DNA of 35,153 nt from Alphaproteobacteria bacterium (GTDB taxonomy: Bacteria > Pseudomonadota > Alphaproteobacteria > GCA-2731375). Under the pieces are notes generated by a model. That model did not search any database and was not told the DNA's origin. It saw only the letters and a list, made by a program, of their open reading frames with translations. Shown in pieces: positions 14,891 through 24,537 of this stretch. Made by a program: the position numbers and the translations under genes. Each line of letters opens with the position of its first letter. Within the stretch, counting starts at the first letter, position 1. The DNA is taken from positions 1 to 35,153 of the forward strand of contig JADHTB010000035.1 in NCBI GenBank assembly GCA_016776605.1. Reading direction: 5' to 3'.

Positions 14891-15580
14891 ATGTTAAGCC
14901 TGTTTTTGGCCAGCTTGTTGTTCTTAGCTATTCACGCCTTGATTTCCGGCACGGTCCTGCGCGCCAAGCTGGTCGCTAAACTAGGCGAGGGGCTCTACAT
15001 GGGGTTCTTCGCCAGCCTGTCGGCGGGCGCGCTTTTTTGGCTGATTTTATCCTATCGCGCTGCCCCCCATGTGCAATTGTGGGCCGATATCACTGCCCTG
15101 AAGCATCTGTCCATGCCGCTGATGTTGATTGCCATTGTTCTAACGGTGCTGGCATTCAGTACGCCGAACCCGACGGCGGCGGGGGGCGATGGCGGCTTGA
15201 TCCGGAAACAGGCGGCAAGAGGTGTTATCAAGATTACCCGGCATCCCTTCCTGGTGGCGGTCACGATCTGGGCCGTGGCCCATATCCTGGCCAATGGTGA
15301 TTTGGCATCGCTGATATTTTTTGGCGGATTTCTGGCACTGTCGCTGATCGGCCCGCCTCAGATAGATGCCAAGCGGGCCGCCAAATTCCCCGATGACTGG
15401 CCCCGTTTCCTGAGCCAGACATCCTGGCTGCCGTTCGCCGCGATTTTTCAGGGCCGCACGAAGGTCAGTATGGCCGAGATTGGCTGGGGCCGGATCGCCA
15501 TAGGCGTAGCGCTGTATCTGGTTATATTGGTGTTGCTGCATCAATGGGCCTTTGGCATTGCACCCCACCCGTTCGCTTAA
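14891..15580 (+). CDS. NnrU-family membrane protein
   Basis: A 229-residue integral membrane protein with about six hydrophobic segments (first LFLASLLFLAIHALISG, last IAIGVALYLVILVLLHQWAF). The conserved block ITRHPFLVAVTIWAVAHILANGD is the NnrU signature and resembles isoprenylcysteine-methyltransferase-like membrane folds. NnrU was first linked to nitric-oxide/nitrite metabolism in denitrifiers, but many aerobic alphaproteobacteria carry it and its biochemical role is unsettled. The ATG at 14891 begins a clean membrane segment; a longer frame upstream would add a soluble non-conserved stretch. It is followed after about 100 bases by hemN on the same strand. Confidence 0.85.
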   Translation: MLSLFLASLLFLAIHALISGTVLRAKLVAKLGEGLYMGFFASLSAGALFWLILSYRAAPHVQLWADITALKHLSMPLMLIAIVLTVLAFSTPNPTAAGGDGGLIRKQAARGVIKITRHPFLVAVTIWAVAHILANGDLASLIFFGGFLALSLIGPPQIDAKRAAKFPDDWPRFLSQTSWLPFAAIFQGRTKVSMAEIGWGRIAIGVALYLVILVLLHQWAFGIAPHPFA

Positions 15581-15683
15581 GCTGGGAATAAATTTACACT
15601 ATCGTTGCTACAATTGAGTATTGCTTGCAGTTGGCCGGTTGGCGTGAAATGTGTGGGCATCGGATTATGAGGACTTGAGGGCC

Positions 15684-17042
15684 ATGGATTCTGCAGTCCT
15701 GTTAAAATATGACCAGCGTGTGCCGCGCTATACCTCCTATCCCACGGCGGTACAGTTCACCGATCAGGTGGGCCGGGAACAACACGCCCAATGGCTGGGC
15801 GAGGTGGGCCGGGAGGAGCCGGTTTCACTATACGTCCACGTCCCGTTTTGCGAAGTTTTGTGCTGGTATTGCGGCTGCAATACCCAAGTGGGCCGGCATC
15901 AGAATACCTTCGAGAACTATACCGACCTGGTCTGCCGGGAAATTGACAGGACGGCGGCTTACCTGCGGGCCAAGCCACGGGCGGCGGCGGTGCACTGGGG
16001 CGGCGGCACGCCCAGCAGTATCGGGCCCGCGCGCATGGCCCGGATCATGGCCAAATTGCGGGAACATTTCGATTTTTTACCGGATGCGGAAATTGCCGTG
16101 GAAATCGACCCCAGGGTCCTTTCCCCCGAAGACATTGTCACGCTGACCCGTGATATGGGCGTCAATCGGACCTCTATTGGGGTGCAGGATTTCGATGCTG
16201 AGGTGCAAAAGGCGGTCAATCGGGTGCAGCCCTATGAACTGGTGGCCGAAACGGTAAAAAATTTGCGGGCAGGGGGCATTACCGATCTGAACCTGGATCT
16301 GATGTATGGCCTGCCGTTCCAACGTCGGGAAAATTTTGGCAAGTCCGCCGATCTGGCGATTGGCCTGGCGCCCGAGCGGATGACCCTGTTCGGCTATGCC
16401 CATGTGCCCTGGATGTTTTCGCACATGAAGTTGATCAAGGACGAGGATCTGCCCAATGCGGAAGAACGCCTGATCCTGTTTGACGAGGCCCTGCAACGGC
16501 TGAATGCGGCCGGCTATGTCCACATCGGACTGGATCATTTTTCCAAATCCGGCTCGGAAATGGATGTGGCCCAGCAAGAGGGCCGTTTGCACCGCAATTT
16601 CCAGGGTTACACCACCGATACCGCCAAGACCCTTTTGGCCTTTGGCGCCTCGGCTATTTCCACCCTGCCCAGCGGCTTTATCCAGAATAAATCCGCCGCC
16701 AGGGATTATATGAACGCCATCAAGGACGGCGGCTTGGCGACCGCGCGCGGGGTTGCCCTAAGTAACGATGACCGTCTGCGCTCGGATATAATCGAGCGTT
16801 TAATGTGTAATTTTCACGTCGATCTGGAAGCGGTCTGCGATCAATACGGCGTTCGGGTTCAAGACCTCGCCGGCGATATGGACAAGCTGCAACCCCTGAT
16901 CGCGGATGATCTGGTGGCCGTGGACGGCTGGCGGGTTGATGTTCTACCCCGGGGCCGGATGTTGGTGCGCATGGCCTGCGCCGCCTTCGATCAATATCAC
17001 ACGCCAAACCCGGAAAAACCGGCCCACGCCCGGGCTATTTAA
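15684..17042 (+). CDS. hemN: Oxygen-independent coproporphyrinogen III oxidase (radical SAM, HemN)
   Basis: A 452-residue enzyme converting coproporphyrinogen III to protoporphyrinogen IX in haem synthesis without oxygen. The radical-SAM cluster motif is C56-EVL-C60-WY-C63 followed by Gly and C65, as in authentic HemN (CxxxCxxCxC) rather than HemW. The N-terminus KYDQRVPRYTSYPTAVQF is the HemN signature. HWGGGTPS, EIDPR, SIGVQDF and DLMYGLPFQ follow in order. The length is right. The ATG at 15684 has GAGG shortly upstream and matches the usual N-terminus; an in-frame ATG 11 codons earlier lacks a site. Together with NnrU it suggests the organism meets low oxygen. Confidence 0.95.
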   Translation: MDSAVLLKYDQRVPRYTSYPTAVQFTDQVGREQHAQWLGEVGREEPVSLYVHVPFCEVLCWYCGCNTQVGRHQNTFENYTDLVCREIDRTAAYLRAKPRAAAVHWGGGTPSSIGPARMARIMAKLREHFDFLPDAEIAVEIDPRVLSPEDIVTLTRDMGVNRTSIGVQDFDAEVQKAVNRVQPYELVAETVKNLRAGGITDLNLDLMYGLPFQRRENFGKSADLAIGLAPERMTLFGYAHVPWMFSHMKLIKDEDLPNAEERLILFDEALQRLNAAGYVHIGLDHFSKSGSEMDVAQQEGRLHRNFQGYTTDTAKTLLAFGASAISTLPSGFIQNKSAARDYMNAIKDGGLATARGVALSNDDRLRSDIIERLMCNFHVDLEAVCDQYGVRVQDLAGDMDKLQPLIADDLVAVDGWRVDVLPRGRMLVRMACAAFDQYHTPNPEKPAHARAI

Positions 17043-17053
17043 ACCTCATCGCT

Positions 17054-18661
17054 CTAATCGGGATCGACCAGGATGCCGGGGTTGAGTACGGCATGCGGGT
17101 CGAACCGGCGCTTTATGGCCTTGATCCCCTCGGCGAATAGTTCCGGGCGCTCCTGGTCGTACCAGGTGCGGTGGTCGCGGCCCAGGGAATGGTGGTGAGT
17201 GATGGTGCCGCCCGCATCGATCATCGCCTGCGATGCGGCGGACTTGATGGCCCAGAATTGTTCCACCAGTTTTTCCTTGTCGCCCAGCGCGTGCCAGGTG
17301 AAATACGGTGCCGGTCCGTCCGGGTACAGGTGGGTAAAGCGCACCGTGCAGGTGCCCTCCCGGCCGGTGACTTCGCGGATGGCTGCCAGGGTCCGGCGTT
17401 TTACCTGATCCTGGAAATCCAGGTAGCGGTCCCAGGTGATACAGCTTTCAACCGTGTCGCGCATGACGCCGCGGGCGATGGCGTGCTCGCGCAGGTATGG
17501 CCCGCGCAGGAATTTATCCCGCCAATTGCCCGCCGCGCCGCTGCGCTGTGAATCCGCCTGGCCAAGGGCCTCCCGGTCCCATTCCCCGCCATGATCGCCG
17601 CAAATTTCCAGGGCCCGGTTCATCCACGGTTCGAGCGGATGGTCGGCGGATTCAAAAGTCAGCACCAACACATCGGCGCTGCCGTCGCCGGCCTCGGTGA
17701 ATGCGGCCTCCTCGCGCTCGATCAGCCGGGCATTGGCTGGGTACAGTCCGGCCTGGGTGATCTCGCGCACCGCCGCCACCGCTTTTTCGTAATCGTTGAA
17801 GCGCACTGTCGTCGCCAGCCGTATCGTGGGCCGGCGATGCAGCCGCACCCAGGCCTCGGTGATGATGCCCAGCGCCCCTTCCGAGCCGAGAAACAGGCGG
17901 TCAGGATTTGGCCCGGCACCCGAGGCGGGCACCCGGCGCGAGGCTATCAAACCCGCGGGCGTCACCACGCGCAGGCTTTCCACGTGATCGTCAATCTGGG
18001 TATAGACGGTGGCGAAATGGCCGGCGGCCCGCGTTGCAATCCAACCGCCCAGGGAGGAGAATTCCCAGGCTTGTAGAAAGAACCGCATGGTCAATCCGCT
18101 GGGGCGAAGCTGGCTTTCCAGATCCGGACCCAGGGCGCCAGCCTGGATGCGCGCGGCCTGGGACACCTTGTCTATTTCCAGGACCTTGTTCAGATGCCCT
18201 AGATTTATGGTCACCGTGCCGCGATAGCGGTCATGACTGGGTGGGTTGACGCCACCGACGACGCTGGACCCGCCCCCAAACGGCACCGCCGCCATATCGT
18301 TGGCGCCGCACCAATCCAAGACGGCCTGAATGTCCGCCTCGTCGCGCACATAGGCCACCGCGTCTGGCGGGTTGGTGAAATCCCGGTGATGGATCATCCG
18401 GGCCAGATCGTGGACCGAGCGGCCATAGCTGTGCAGCAGCCGGTCATATTTGCCGTCCGTACAGAATGCTTGCAGTGATTTCGGAATGCTTATGCGGGGC
18501 GCGCGGAGGTTAATTTCGTCCTCCACCGGCATGGGCGCGGGATCAAACCCATCGACGCCGAACAGATTGGCCCAGGTGCCCTCGAACCAGCTCAACTCGT
18601 CGGCCGAAACGGCGTCTTCCTGATATCCCCAACCGTAAAAGCTGCGACGCTTGCCAGTCAT
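17054..18661 (-). CDS. FAD-binding oxidase, alkyldihydroxyacetonephosphate-synthase-like (VAO/GlcD superfamily)
   Basis: A 535-residue FAD-linked enzyme. The N-terminus (RRSFYGWGYQEDAV) and the PCMH FAD loop VPFGGGSSVVGGVNP are followed by SLGGWIATRAAGHFATVYTQ, LFLGSEGALGIITEAWVRLHRRP and the C-terminal GGTITHHHSLGRDH, which corresponds to the HHH active-site segment of alkyl-DHAP synthases. The end KRRFDPHAVLNPGIL is typical of the superfamily. In bacteria such proteins are often D-lactate/glycolate-type or uncharacterised oxidases, so the ether-lipid role is only a homology label. The ATG at 18661 has GGAGG nine bases upstream. It is convergent with hemN and divergent from the copper genes. 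Confidence 0.88.
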   Translation of the reverse strand: MTGKRRSFYGWGYQEDAVSADELSWFEGTWANLFGVDGFDPAPMPVEDEINLRAPRISIPKSLQAFCTDGKYDRLLHSYGRSVHDLARMIHHRDFTNPPDAVAYVRDEADIQAVLDWCGANDMAAVPFGGGSSVVGGVNPPSHDRYRGTVTINLGHLNKVLEIDKVSQAARIQAGALGPDLESQLRPSGLTMRFFLQAWEFSSLGGWIATRAAGHFATVYTQIDDHVESLRVVTPAGLIASRRVPASGAGPNPDRLFLGSEGALGIITEAWVRLHRRPTIRLATTVRFNDYEKAVAAVREITQAGLYPANARLIEREEAAFTEAGDGSADVLVLTFESADHPLEPWMNRALEICGDHGGEWDREALGQADSQRSGAAGNWRDKFLRGPYLREHAIARGVMRDTVESCITWDRYLDFQDQVKRRTLAAIREVTGREGTCTVRFTHLYPDGPAPYFTWHALGDKEKLVEQFWAIKSAASQAMIDAGGTITHHHSLGRDHRTWYDQERPELFAEGIKAIKRRFDPHAVLNPGILVDPD

Positions 18662-18832
18662 GACCCGGCACCTCCCGTACAAGATACAAAGACAGAAGCC
18701 GATGGTAGCCAATGATCAGCACCCTAGGAAGGGAAAACGCCGCGCCATCCTGCCTGACCGTCGTTGGCCTTGAAGATCATTCGGAAATAGCTTGGCTAAA
18801 TCATTGCTTAGCGTCTCCCGGCAGGTTATTTG

Positions 18833-19249
18833 ATGCTTGTCATGAAGGACAGGCAAGCAAAATACCGCCCAATTGGGTTTGGCCGGCGCGTGATCGTGTT
18901 GATCGCGGCACTTGCGCTTTGCCTCAATATGCTACTGCCCACCGCTGTGATGGCAATGGCCGCCGATGCCGGCCAGCCGGTCGTTGTCTGCACTCTGGAC
19001 GGTTTTAAGGCCGTCCGCCTGGATAAGGATGGTGCGCCGCTACCGGCGCAACAGGAGCAACAGGAGCACGAGAAGGCTGATTGCACCCTTTGTTATGCCT
19101 GCGCTGGCTGTGCCGTTGCGGGTACCAGCGCAAGCGCCGCCAGCGCGCCCAACATTCTGTCCGCCATTCGGCCCGAGAGTGGGCCGCAAAAATTTTCAAG
19201 CAACAGGCGCAGCAGCAGTCAGCCGCGCGGACCACCCCGCCTCGCATAA
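18833..19249 (+). CDS. DUF2946-like small secreted or membrane protein next to PCuAC
   Basis: About 138 residues with a basic N-terminus, a hydrophobic segment (RRVIVLIAALALCLNMLLPTA) and a Cys-containing CTLCYACAGC motif near residue 95, ending in PRGPPRLA. DUF2946 proteins have just this plan: one N-terminal membrane or signal segment, a mid Cys/His motif and a terminal RxPP, and occur near copper genes. AGG about eight bases before the ATG at 18833 favours this start; another in-frame ATG lies three codons on. It is 68 bases upstream of the PCuAC gene on the same strand, so joint expression and a role in copper handling are likely; the biochemical function is unknown. Confidence 0.65.
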   Translation: MLVMKDRQAKYRPIGFGRRVIVLIAALALCLNMLLPTAVMAMAADAGQPVVVCTLDGFKAVRLDKDGAPLPAQQEQQEHEKADCTLCYACAGCAVAGTSASAASAPNILSAIRPESGPQKFSSNRRSSSQPRGPPRLA

Positions 19250-19317
19250 TCCAACCGGAGCGGCAACGCGCGTCAACGCGTAGCCATGTTAATTGGAATT
19301 ATACGGGGTATCTAAAA

Positions 19318-19833
19318 ATGAAGAATTTTCTCACGGCCGGCGTGTTCGCGCTGGCATTTGCCGTTGCCGCGCCCGCGGCAGCAATTGCGGCTGAATATAA
19401 AGTCGGCGACATCACCATCGTCAATCCCTGGGCCCGTGCTACCCCGGGTGCCGCGCGCAACGGCGGTGCCTATCTGACCATAAGAGGCGGCGCCAGCGGT
19501 GATCAATTGACCGGCGTTGAAGCCGACATCGCCATGCGCACCGAAATACATGGCAATAAACAAGAAAACGGTGTGATGAAGATGTACAAGGTGGAAAGCA
19601 TTGAAGTCCCGGCTGGCGGCATGGCCATGCTGAAGCCGGGTGGCTTCCATGTCATGCTTATGAAGCTGAAACGCGCCCTGAAAGAAGGTGAAAGCTTCCC
19701 CATGACCTTGTCCTTTGCCAAGGCTGGTGAGGTGACTGTCGCGTTCAAGATATTGGGCGTTGGCGCCATGAAGGGCGGCAAAGGCGCCAATCACGACAGC
19801 CATGGCAGCCACGGTAAAATGAAGATGAAATAA
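19318..19833 (+). CDS. Periplasmic copper chaperone PCuAC
   Basis: A 171-residue protein with a signal peptide cleaved after about AIA-A (residue 25). The copper motif H(M)X10MX21HXM is exact: H78, M89, H111 and M113. The NPWARATPGAARNGGAYLTI block is the family hallmark. A His/Met-rich tail (NHDSHGSHGKMKMK) may add copper sites. PCuAC carries Cu(I) in the periplasm to the CuA/CuB sites of cytochrome oxidase. The start ATG follows GGGG by about ten bases. The frame is open for 79 codons upstream, over the DUF2946 gene, but the signal peptide fixes the start here. Confidence 0.93.
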   Translation: MKNFLTAGVFALAFAVAAPAAAIAAEYKVGDITIVNPWARATPGAARNGGAYLTIRGGASGDQLTGVEADIAMRTEIHGNKQENGVMKMYKVESIEVPAGGMAMLKPGGFHVMLMKLKRALKEGESFPMTLSFAKAGEVTVAFKILGVGAMKGGKGANHDSHGSHGKMKMK

Positions 19834-19985
19834 TAGCGGCGGCGATTGCCGCAACATATCGCCCATTCCGCCGGCTGCCATGGCGCATCGATCACAGGTC
19901 GGTTCCCCATCCTGGCCGTCGGCGGATGTGGGCCGTGGATTTCAAAATAGACAAAAACAACCAACCGTAATCGGAAACCGTAAGT

Positions 19986-21227
19986 ATGAGTGATAATAGA
20001 AAATCCGGATCGAGTGGTCCGTTGCCGGTCACGGCCCAGGGCGGCGGCTCCGCCCGGCGCAATGTAACGCTGCTGTCCGCCGGGCTGGCGCTGTCCATGT
20101 CGGGTGGTATCCTGGTCATGACCGTGACCGCGCTGACCGGAACCATGTTGGCGCCAAGCCCGGAACTGGCCACCCTGCCACTTACCGTGCAGTTTATCAT
20201 GACCATGGCGACGACGATCCCGGCATCGTTGTTCATGCGCCGTGTCGGGCGCCGGGTTGGCTTCTCGGTCGGGCAAATAATTGGCGTGATCGGTGCGCTG
20301 GTATCCTGTTATGCGATTTTCGAACATAATTTCTGGCTGTTTGTCGTGGGCGGCGGGCTTATTGGTTCGCACAACGCATTTTGGCAATATTACCGTTTCG
20401 CGGCCGCCGATACGGCCAGCGCTGATTTCAAGAGTAGGGCGATCTCTTATGTGATGGCGGGCGGGGTCGTCGCCGCGATCCTGGGACCGGAACTGGCACG
20501 GTACAGCCGCGACCTGTTCGAGCCGATTATGTTCGCCGGACCTTATGCGGTACTGGCGGCATTGTCGCTTTGCACCCTCTTGCTGCTGCAATTCATCCGC
20601 ATCCCGGGCCTGACGGTGGAGGAGCGGAAGGACAGCGGCCGTCCCCTGCGCGTCATCGCCCGCCAGCCGGCATTCATTGTCGCTGTGCTGTCGGCGATGT
20701 TGGGATACGCGGTGATGTCCTTCGTCATGACGGCCACGCCCCTGGCCATGGCGGCCTGCGACCATGGCTTCGGCGACACCGCCTTCGTCATCCAGTGGCA
20801 CGCTCTGGGAATGACCGTCCCAAGCTTTTTCACCGGTCATCTCATTCGCCGTTTTGGCGTTTTGACGATTATCAAGATCGGCGCCTTGCTCAATTTGGGT
20901 ACTGTCATCGTCGGGCTTAGCGGCATTGATGTAACGGAATTTTTCCTGGCGCTGCTGTTCCTGGGCGTGGGTTGGAATTTCATGTTCGTGGGCGGCACGA
21001 CCTTGCTGACCGAGGCTTACACCCCAGCCGAACGAAACAAGGTGCAGGCGCTAAACGATTTTCTGGTTTTCGGCCTGGTATCGGTGGCAAGCCTTGGCGC
21101 GGGCGCCATTCAGAACCTGTGGGGTTGGGAGGCGATCAACATGATGGTGATCGTCCCGACGCTGATCGCGTTCCTCGCCGCGTTATGGTTGCGGCTGTTC
21201 AACGGGCGCAACAAGGCGGCCGACTGA
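19986..21227 (+). CDS. MFS transporter, 12 membrane segments
   Basis: A 413-residue major facilitator protein. A soluble N-terminal 25 residues precede 12 hydrophobic segments, with the MFS loop 2-3 motif seen as RRVGRRVGF and a later repeat RRFGVLTI. The membrane half-repeats are separated by the loop EERKDSGRPLRVIARQPAF. GGAA lies about ten bases before the ATG. Its substrate is not clear. It follows the copper genes by 150 bases and precedes a second MFS gene by 184 bases; no common pathway is evident. Confidence 0.88.
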   Translation: MSDNRKSGSSGPLPVTAQGGGSARRNVTLLSAGLALSMSGGILVMTVTALTGTMLAPSPELATLPLTVQFIMTMATTIPASLFMRRVGRRVGFSVGQIIGVIGALVSCYAIFEHNFWLFVVGGGLIGSHNAFWQYYRFAAADTASADFKSRAISYVMAGGVVAAILGPELARYSRDLFEPIMFAGPYAVLAALSLCTLLLLQFIRIPGLTVEERKDSGRPLRVIARQPAFIVAVLSAMLGYAVMSFVMTATPLAMAACDHGFGDTAFVIQWHALGMTVPSFFTGHLIRRFGVLTIIKIGALLNLGTVIVGLSGIDVTEFFLALLFLGVGWNFMFVGGTTLLTEAYTPAERNKVQALNDFLVFGLVSVASLGAGAIQNLWGWEAINMMVIVPTLIAFLAALWLRLFNGRNKAAD

Positions 21228-21411
21228 TACGGCGGACCGGAATTGTCATGCTAGGGGATGCCCGGGGACAGGATTAATAAATTCTGCTATTAGGATCAGC
21301 GCTATACGGTTGGCGGGTTGGGCTGGCCTTGTGTCATCTGGCGGGTGAATTCAGAAAACCCCGGTTACGGATATTTATACGGACATCTAAGGGCCGAAGG
21401 ACAAAAAAACA

Positions 21412-22614
21412 GTGACACGGCGACTCTGGATCATGGTGTTCTGCGGCGTTCTGATCGTGCTGGCGAGCAACGGTTTGCGTTTGACGTTTGGCATTTTCCT
21501 GCGCCCGATCTCGATCGATCTGGATATCAGCCGGCAGGTGTTCGGGCTGGTCATTGCCTCGCAAACCCTTTTGTTTGGCGTATCGCAGCCCATCGCCGGC
21601 ATGTTCGCCGACCGCTTTGGCGCGGTGAAGGTGATCGTGGCGGGCGCGCTGCTCTATGCCTCGGGGCTGTGGTTGTTGAGCGCGGCGGCCGACGCGTTCG
21701 ACCTTTATATCTCGCTTGGACTGTTGATCGGCCTGGGGCTGGCAGGTGCGACCAACGTGATTATCCTTGGCGCGGTCGGCAAGGTGGTGCCGAACGAACG
21801 CCGCGGCGTCGTATTCGGGACTGTAATTGCGGCTGGGTCGCTGGGTATGTTTCTGCTTGTACCCAGCGTACAGGGCCTGCTCGACATGTTCGGATGGCGC
21901 GAAACCCTGGTGTTGATGGCGATATTCATCGCCGTGATTCCATTCTTGTCGATTGGGCTGCGGGTTGACGCCTCGGGCGGGGCTGGCGGTTCCAGACAAT
22001 CGTTGCGGGCGGCGATCCACGAAGCGCGCGGACACTCGGGGTTTTTGTTGCTGGCGGCAGGGTTTTTTGTCTGCGGCTTCCATGTCACGTTTATTGGCAC
22101 GCATTTTCCGGCTTATCTGGCCGATAATAATGTTTCGTCTACTGCGGCCGCCTATGCCATGGGTGTCATCGGCCTTTTCAACATCATCGGGGCCTATGCC
22201 TTCGGCGCGGCGGGGGACCGTTTTCGAAAGAAAAATGTACTGACGCTGATTTATCTGCTGCGCGCGGTGCTCATGACAATCCTGTTATTGATGCCGATCA
22301 ACGATGTGACGGCGATTGTATTTGGCGCCTTGTTGGGCCTGTTTTGGCTGGCGACCGTGCCGCTGACCAGCGGTATTGTGGCGCAAGTGTTCGGGACGCG
22401 GCACTTTTCGATGCTCTTCGGGGTGGTCTTCATGAGCCACCAGATCGGCGGCTTCTGCGGCGCCTGGCTGGGCGGGTTTATTTATGACGTTACCGGTTCC
22501 TATGATCTGATGTGGGGTATATCGGTCGCGCTTGCCTTAATCGCCGCGGCCCTGCACTGGCCGATCAGCGACCGGCCCTTGGAACGCCTGTCGGAGCCTG
22601 CCGGCGTCACCTAA
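21412..22614 (+). CDS. MFS transporter, monocarboxylate/oxalate-formate-like
   Basis: A 400-residue, 12-segment permease starting with GTG, preceded by GAAGGA about ten bases upstream. The N-terminus (LWIMVFCGVLIVLASNGLRLTFGIFLRPI) and the loop ADRFGAVKVIVAG match the OFA/MCT-type branch that often carries small carboxylates. The last half has YLADNNVSSTAAAYAMGVIGLFN and DRFRKKNVLTLIYLLRA. The stop overlaps that of the convergent CoA-transferase by four bases. The neighbouring CoA-transferase hints at an organic acid as substrate; that is inference. Confidence 0.88.
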   Translation: MTRRLWIMVFCGVLIVLASNGLRLTFGIFLRPISIDLDISRQVFGLVIASQTLLFGVSQPIAGMFADRFGAVKVIVAGALLYASGLWLLSAAADAFDLYISLGLLIGLGLAGATNVIILGAVGKVVPNERRGVVFGTVIAAGSLGMFLLVPSVQGLLDMFGWRETLVLMAIFIAVIPFLSIGLRVDASGGAGGSRQSLRAAIHEARGHSGFLLLAAGFFVCGFHVTFIGTHFPAYLADNNVSSTAAAYAMGVIGLFNIIGAYAFGAAGDRFRKKNVLTLIYLLRAVLMTILLLMPINDVTAIVFGALLGLFWLATVPLTSGIVAQVFGTRHFSMLFGVVFMSHQIGGFCGAWLGGFIYDVTGSYDLMWGISVALALIAAALHWPISDRPLERLSEPAGVT

Positions 22615-23822
22615 GAAGTTGTTTGCTCCGCGCCATCCACGGTGATGCCTTGGGCCAGCAGCGCGGCAATCTCGTCCTCGCCCAGGCCGGCTTCGCGCAA
22701 TATTTCCAGGCTGTGTTCCCCCAGCCTCGGTGCGGGGCGGCGGATGCTGCCGGGGCTTTCGGAAAATCCGACGGGAATGTCCGATGTCCGCAGCCTGCCT
22801 TCGCTGGGATGTTCGAACTCGCGCCAGAACCCGGTCGCCGTCAACTGTGGATTATTGATCAAGTCATCCGGTGAATTCAGGGCGGTGAAGGGCAGCTTTT
22901 CCGGGTCCAGCAGTTCCAGCCATTCCGCCGTCGTGCGCCGGGCAATGATTTCCGCCAGTTCCTTGTATAAAGCGTCAACATTCTGGGTACGACCCGCGAC
23001 ATTGGCAAAGCGGGCATCGGCCAGGATATCGCCGCGCCCGGCGACCTCCAGGAAATAGCGCCAATGGGCATCGGTATGAGGCAAAACAGCGACATGGCCG
23101 TCCTTGCTCGCCTGTGGCTTACGATGCGGGCTGAGCACCCGTGTGTAGCCGGCATCGCCAATGGACGGCACGAAAGTCTGTCCGAACAGATGCTCGGTCA
23201 TCAGGAAGGCGACCATGGTCTCGAACATGGGAACTTCGATGGCCTGGCCCTCGCCGCTGCGCTCACGGCGAAACAGGGCGGCGTTGATGGCGTAGGTCAC
23301 GGTCAGGGCGGTGGTCTTGTCAGCCACGACGGAAGGCATGTAGTTCGGCTCGCCCTGGGCCAGGCGTTGCAGCACCGCGACCGAGCTGGCGGCCTGAATA
23401 ATATCGTCATAGGCGGGGTATTCCGCATAAGGACCCTCGGCCCGGTAGCCATAGGTGGCGCAATAGATCAGCTTGGGGTTAACCGCGCGCAATGTTTCAT
23501 AGCCCAGGCCCAGACGCTTTGCCGCGCCGGGCCGCAGATTATGCAGCAGGACATCGGCGCCAGCGGCCAGCTTTAACGCGGCGGCGCGCCCGTCCGGCTG
23601 TTTGAGATCCAACACCAGGCTGCGCTTGTTGCGGTTGCAGCCAAGGAACATGCTGCTCATGCCGGGATTTCGCCTGGGGCCGATGTGGCGGGTGGTATCA
23701 CCGTTCAAGGGCTCGATCTTGATCACCTCGGCCCCTAAATCGCCAAGGATCTGGGCCGCATAGGGGCCCAGGATCACGGATGTAATTTCTACGACGCGAA
23801 CGCCGGCGAGAGGGCCTGTCAC
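22611..23822 (-). CDS. CaiB/BaiF family (class III) CoA-transferase
   Basis: A 403-residue protein of normal family length. The N-terminus (GPLAGVRVVEITSVILGPYAAQILGDLGAEVIKIEP) is the CaiB/BaiF hallmark. Asp168 in PSVVADKTTA aligns by pattern with the catalytic Asp that forms acyl anhydride intermediates. Later blocks such as VLSPHRKPQASKDGHVAV also fit. It moves CoA between carboxylic acids; donor and acceptor cannot be told. The start is GTG at 23822 with GAGG upstream. It is convergent with the MFS gene and divergent, over 190 bases, from the response regulator. Confidence 0.9.
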   Translation of the reverse strand: MTGPLAGVRVVEITSVILGPYAAQILGDLGAEVIKIEPLNGDTTRHIGPRRNPGMSSMFLGCNRNKRSLVLDLKQPDGRAAALKLAAGADVLLHNLRPGAAKRLGLGYETLRAVNPKLIYCATYGYRAEGPYAEYPAYDDIIQAASSVAVLQRLAQGEPNYMPSVVADKTTALTVTYAINAALFRRERSGEGQAIEVPMFETMVAFLMTEHLFGQTFVPSIGDAGYTRVLSPHRKPQASKDGHVAVLPHTDAHWRYFLEVAGRGDILADARFANVAGRTQNVDALYKELAEIIARRTTAEWLELLDPEKLPFTALNSPDDLINNPQLTATGFWREFEHPSEGRLRTSDIPVGFSESPGSIRRPAPRLGEHSLEILREAGLGEDEIAALLAQGITVDGAEQTTS

Positions 23823-24015
23823 CGATTAACACCTCAGATTGGGGGGAGGGTAAGCGCGCCAATTAATCATCTCCGAGGGGAAAAGAAAAGCGGCGTGCGG
23901 GCATCGGTCGGGCTTGGGTGATGTAAACCTTAACGGTTCTGCGAGTTTACTTATCCTTAACAAATATTAATCATAATTCCTCGGGATGGTTAACCGCAAA
24001 CGGAGGGTTTGACCT

Positions 24016-24402
24016 ATGCTCAATGATACCCATGAGCGGCGGACGATACTCGTTGTTGAAGACGATTCCGTGCTTTACGAAGCGATCAGGTTGCATTTTG
24101 ATCGGAACGGTTGGAAGTGCGAATGGTTCGATCATGCCCCTGCAAACATGGATGAAGTCAGGGAACTTAGGGCCGATGCGGGCCTTATCGACGTCAACCT
24201 TCCGGCGGGAAATGGCATAGACCTGATCAAGTATATGCGCGCTGATGGCATCGACTTTCCGGTCATAGTAATGACCGGATACATTGGTGCCGCCGAACAG
24301 GCGCGGGCAAGCGGCATTGCAAACATGCAAGTGCTGATGAAGCCGTTCGATTTGCGTAACCTGCAGGACAAGTTATCGCAGGCCATGAAGCCGGCTGCCT
24401 AG
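24016..24402 (+). CDS. Stand-alone response-regulator receiver protein (CheY-like)
   Basis: 128 residues comprising one receiver domain and no output domain. The acidic pair is D16/D17 (VVEDD), the phosphoacceptor D59 (GLIDVNLPAGNGIDL), then T87 (VMTGY) and K109 (LMKPFD). All five key residues are present, so it should be phosphorylated by a histidine kinase encoded elsewhere. GGAGGG eight to ten bases before the ATG supports the start. The AT-rich stretch from about 23930 to 23990 probably holds its promoter. No kinase is adjacent, so the output is unknown. Confidence 0.92.
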   Translation: MLNDTHERRTILVVEDDSVLYEAIRLHFDRNGWKCEWFDHAPANMDEVRELRADAGLIDVNLPAGNGIDLIKYMRADGIDFPVIVMTGYIGAAEQARASGIANMQVLMKPFDLRNLQDKLSQAMKPAA

Positions 24403-24537
24403 AATAGCCCGGAACTGCTCTAGCCGGTTTCAACAGCGATTGTCAGGCCCAGGCGGCAGTCGGCTTTGCCACGAAACAGCTCCTGACCTATGATGCGGAC
24501 AAATTGTCCCTGACCCAAGATAGGTAGCTGAGTAACT

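Noticed and set aside
15590..15650. FNR/Dnr-type box upstream of hemN
   Set aside because: TTGAG and nearby TTGC words occur, but no TTGAT-N4-ATCAA palindrome with acceptable symmetry was found.
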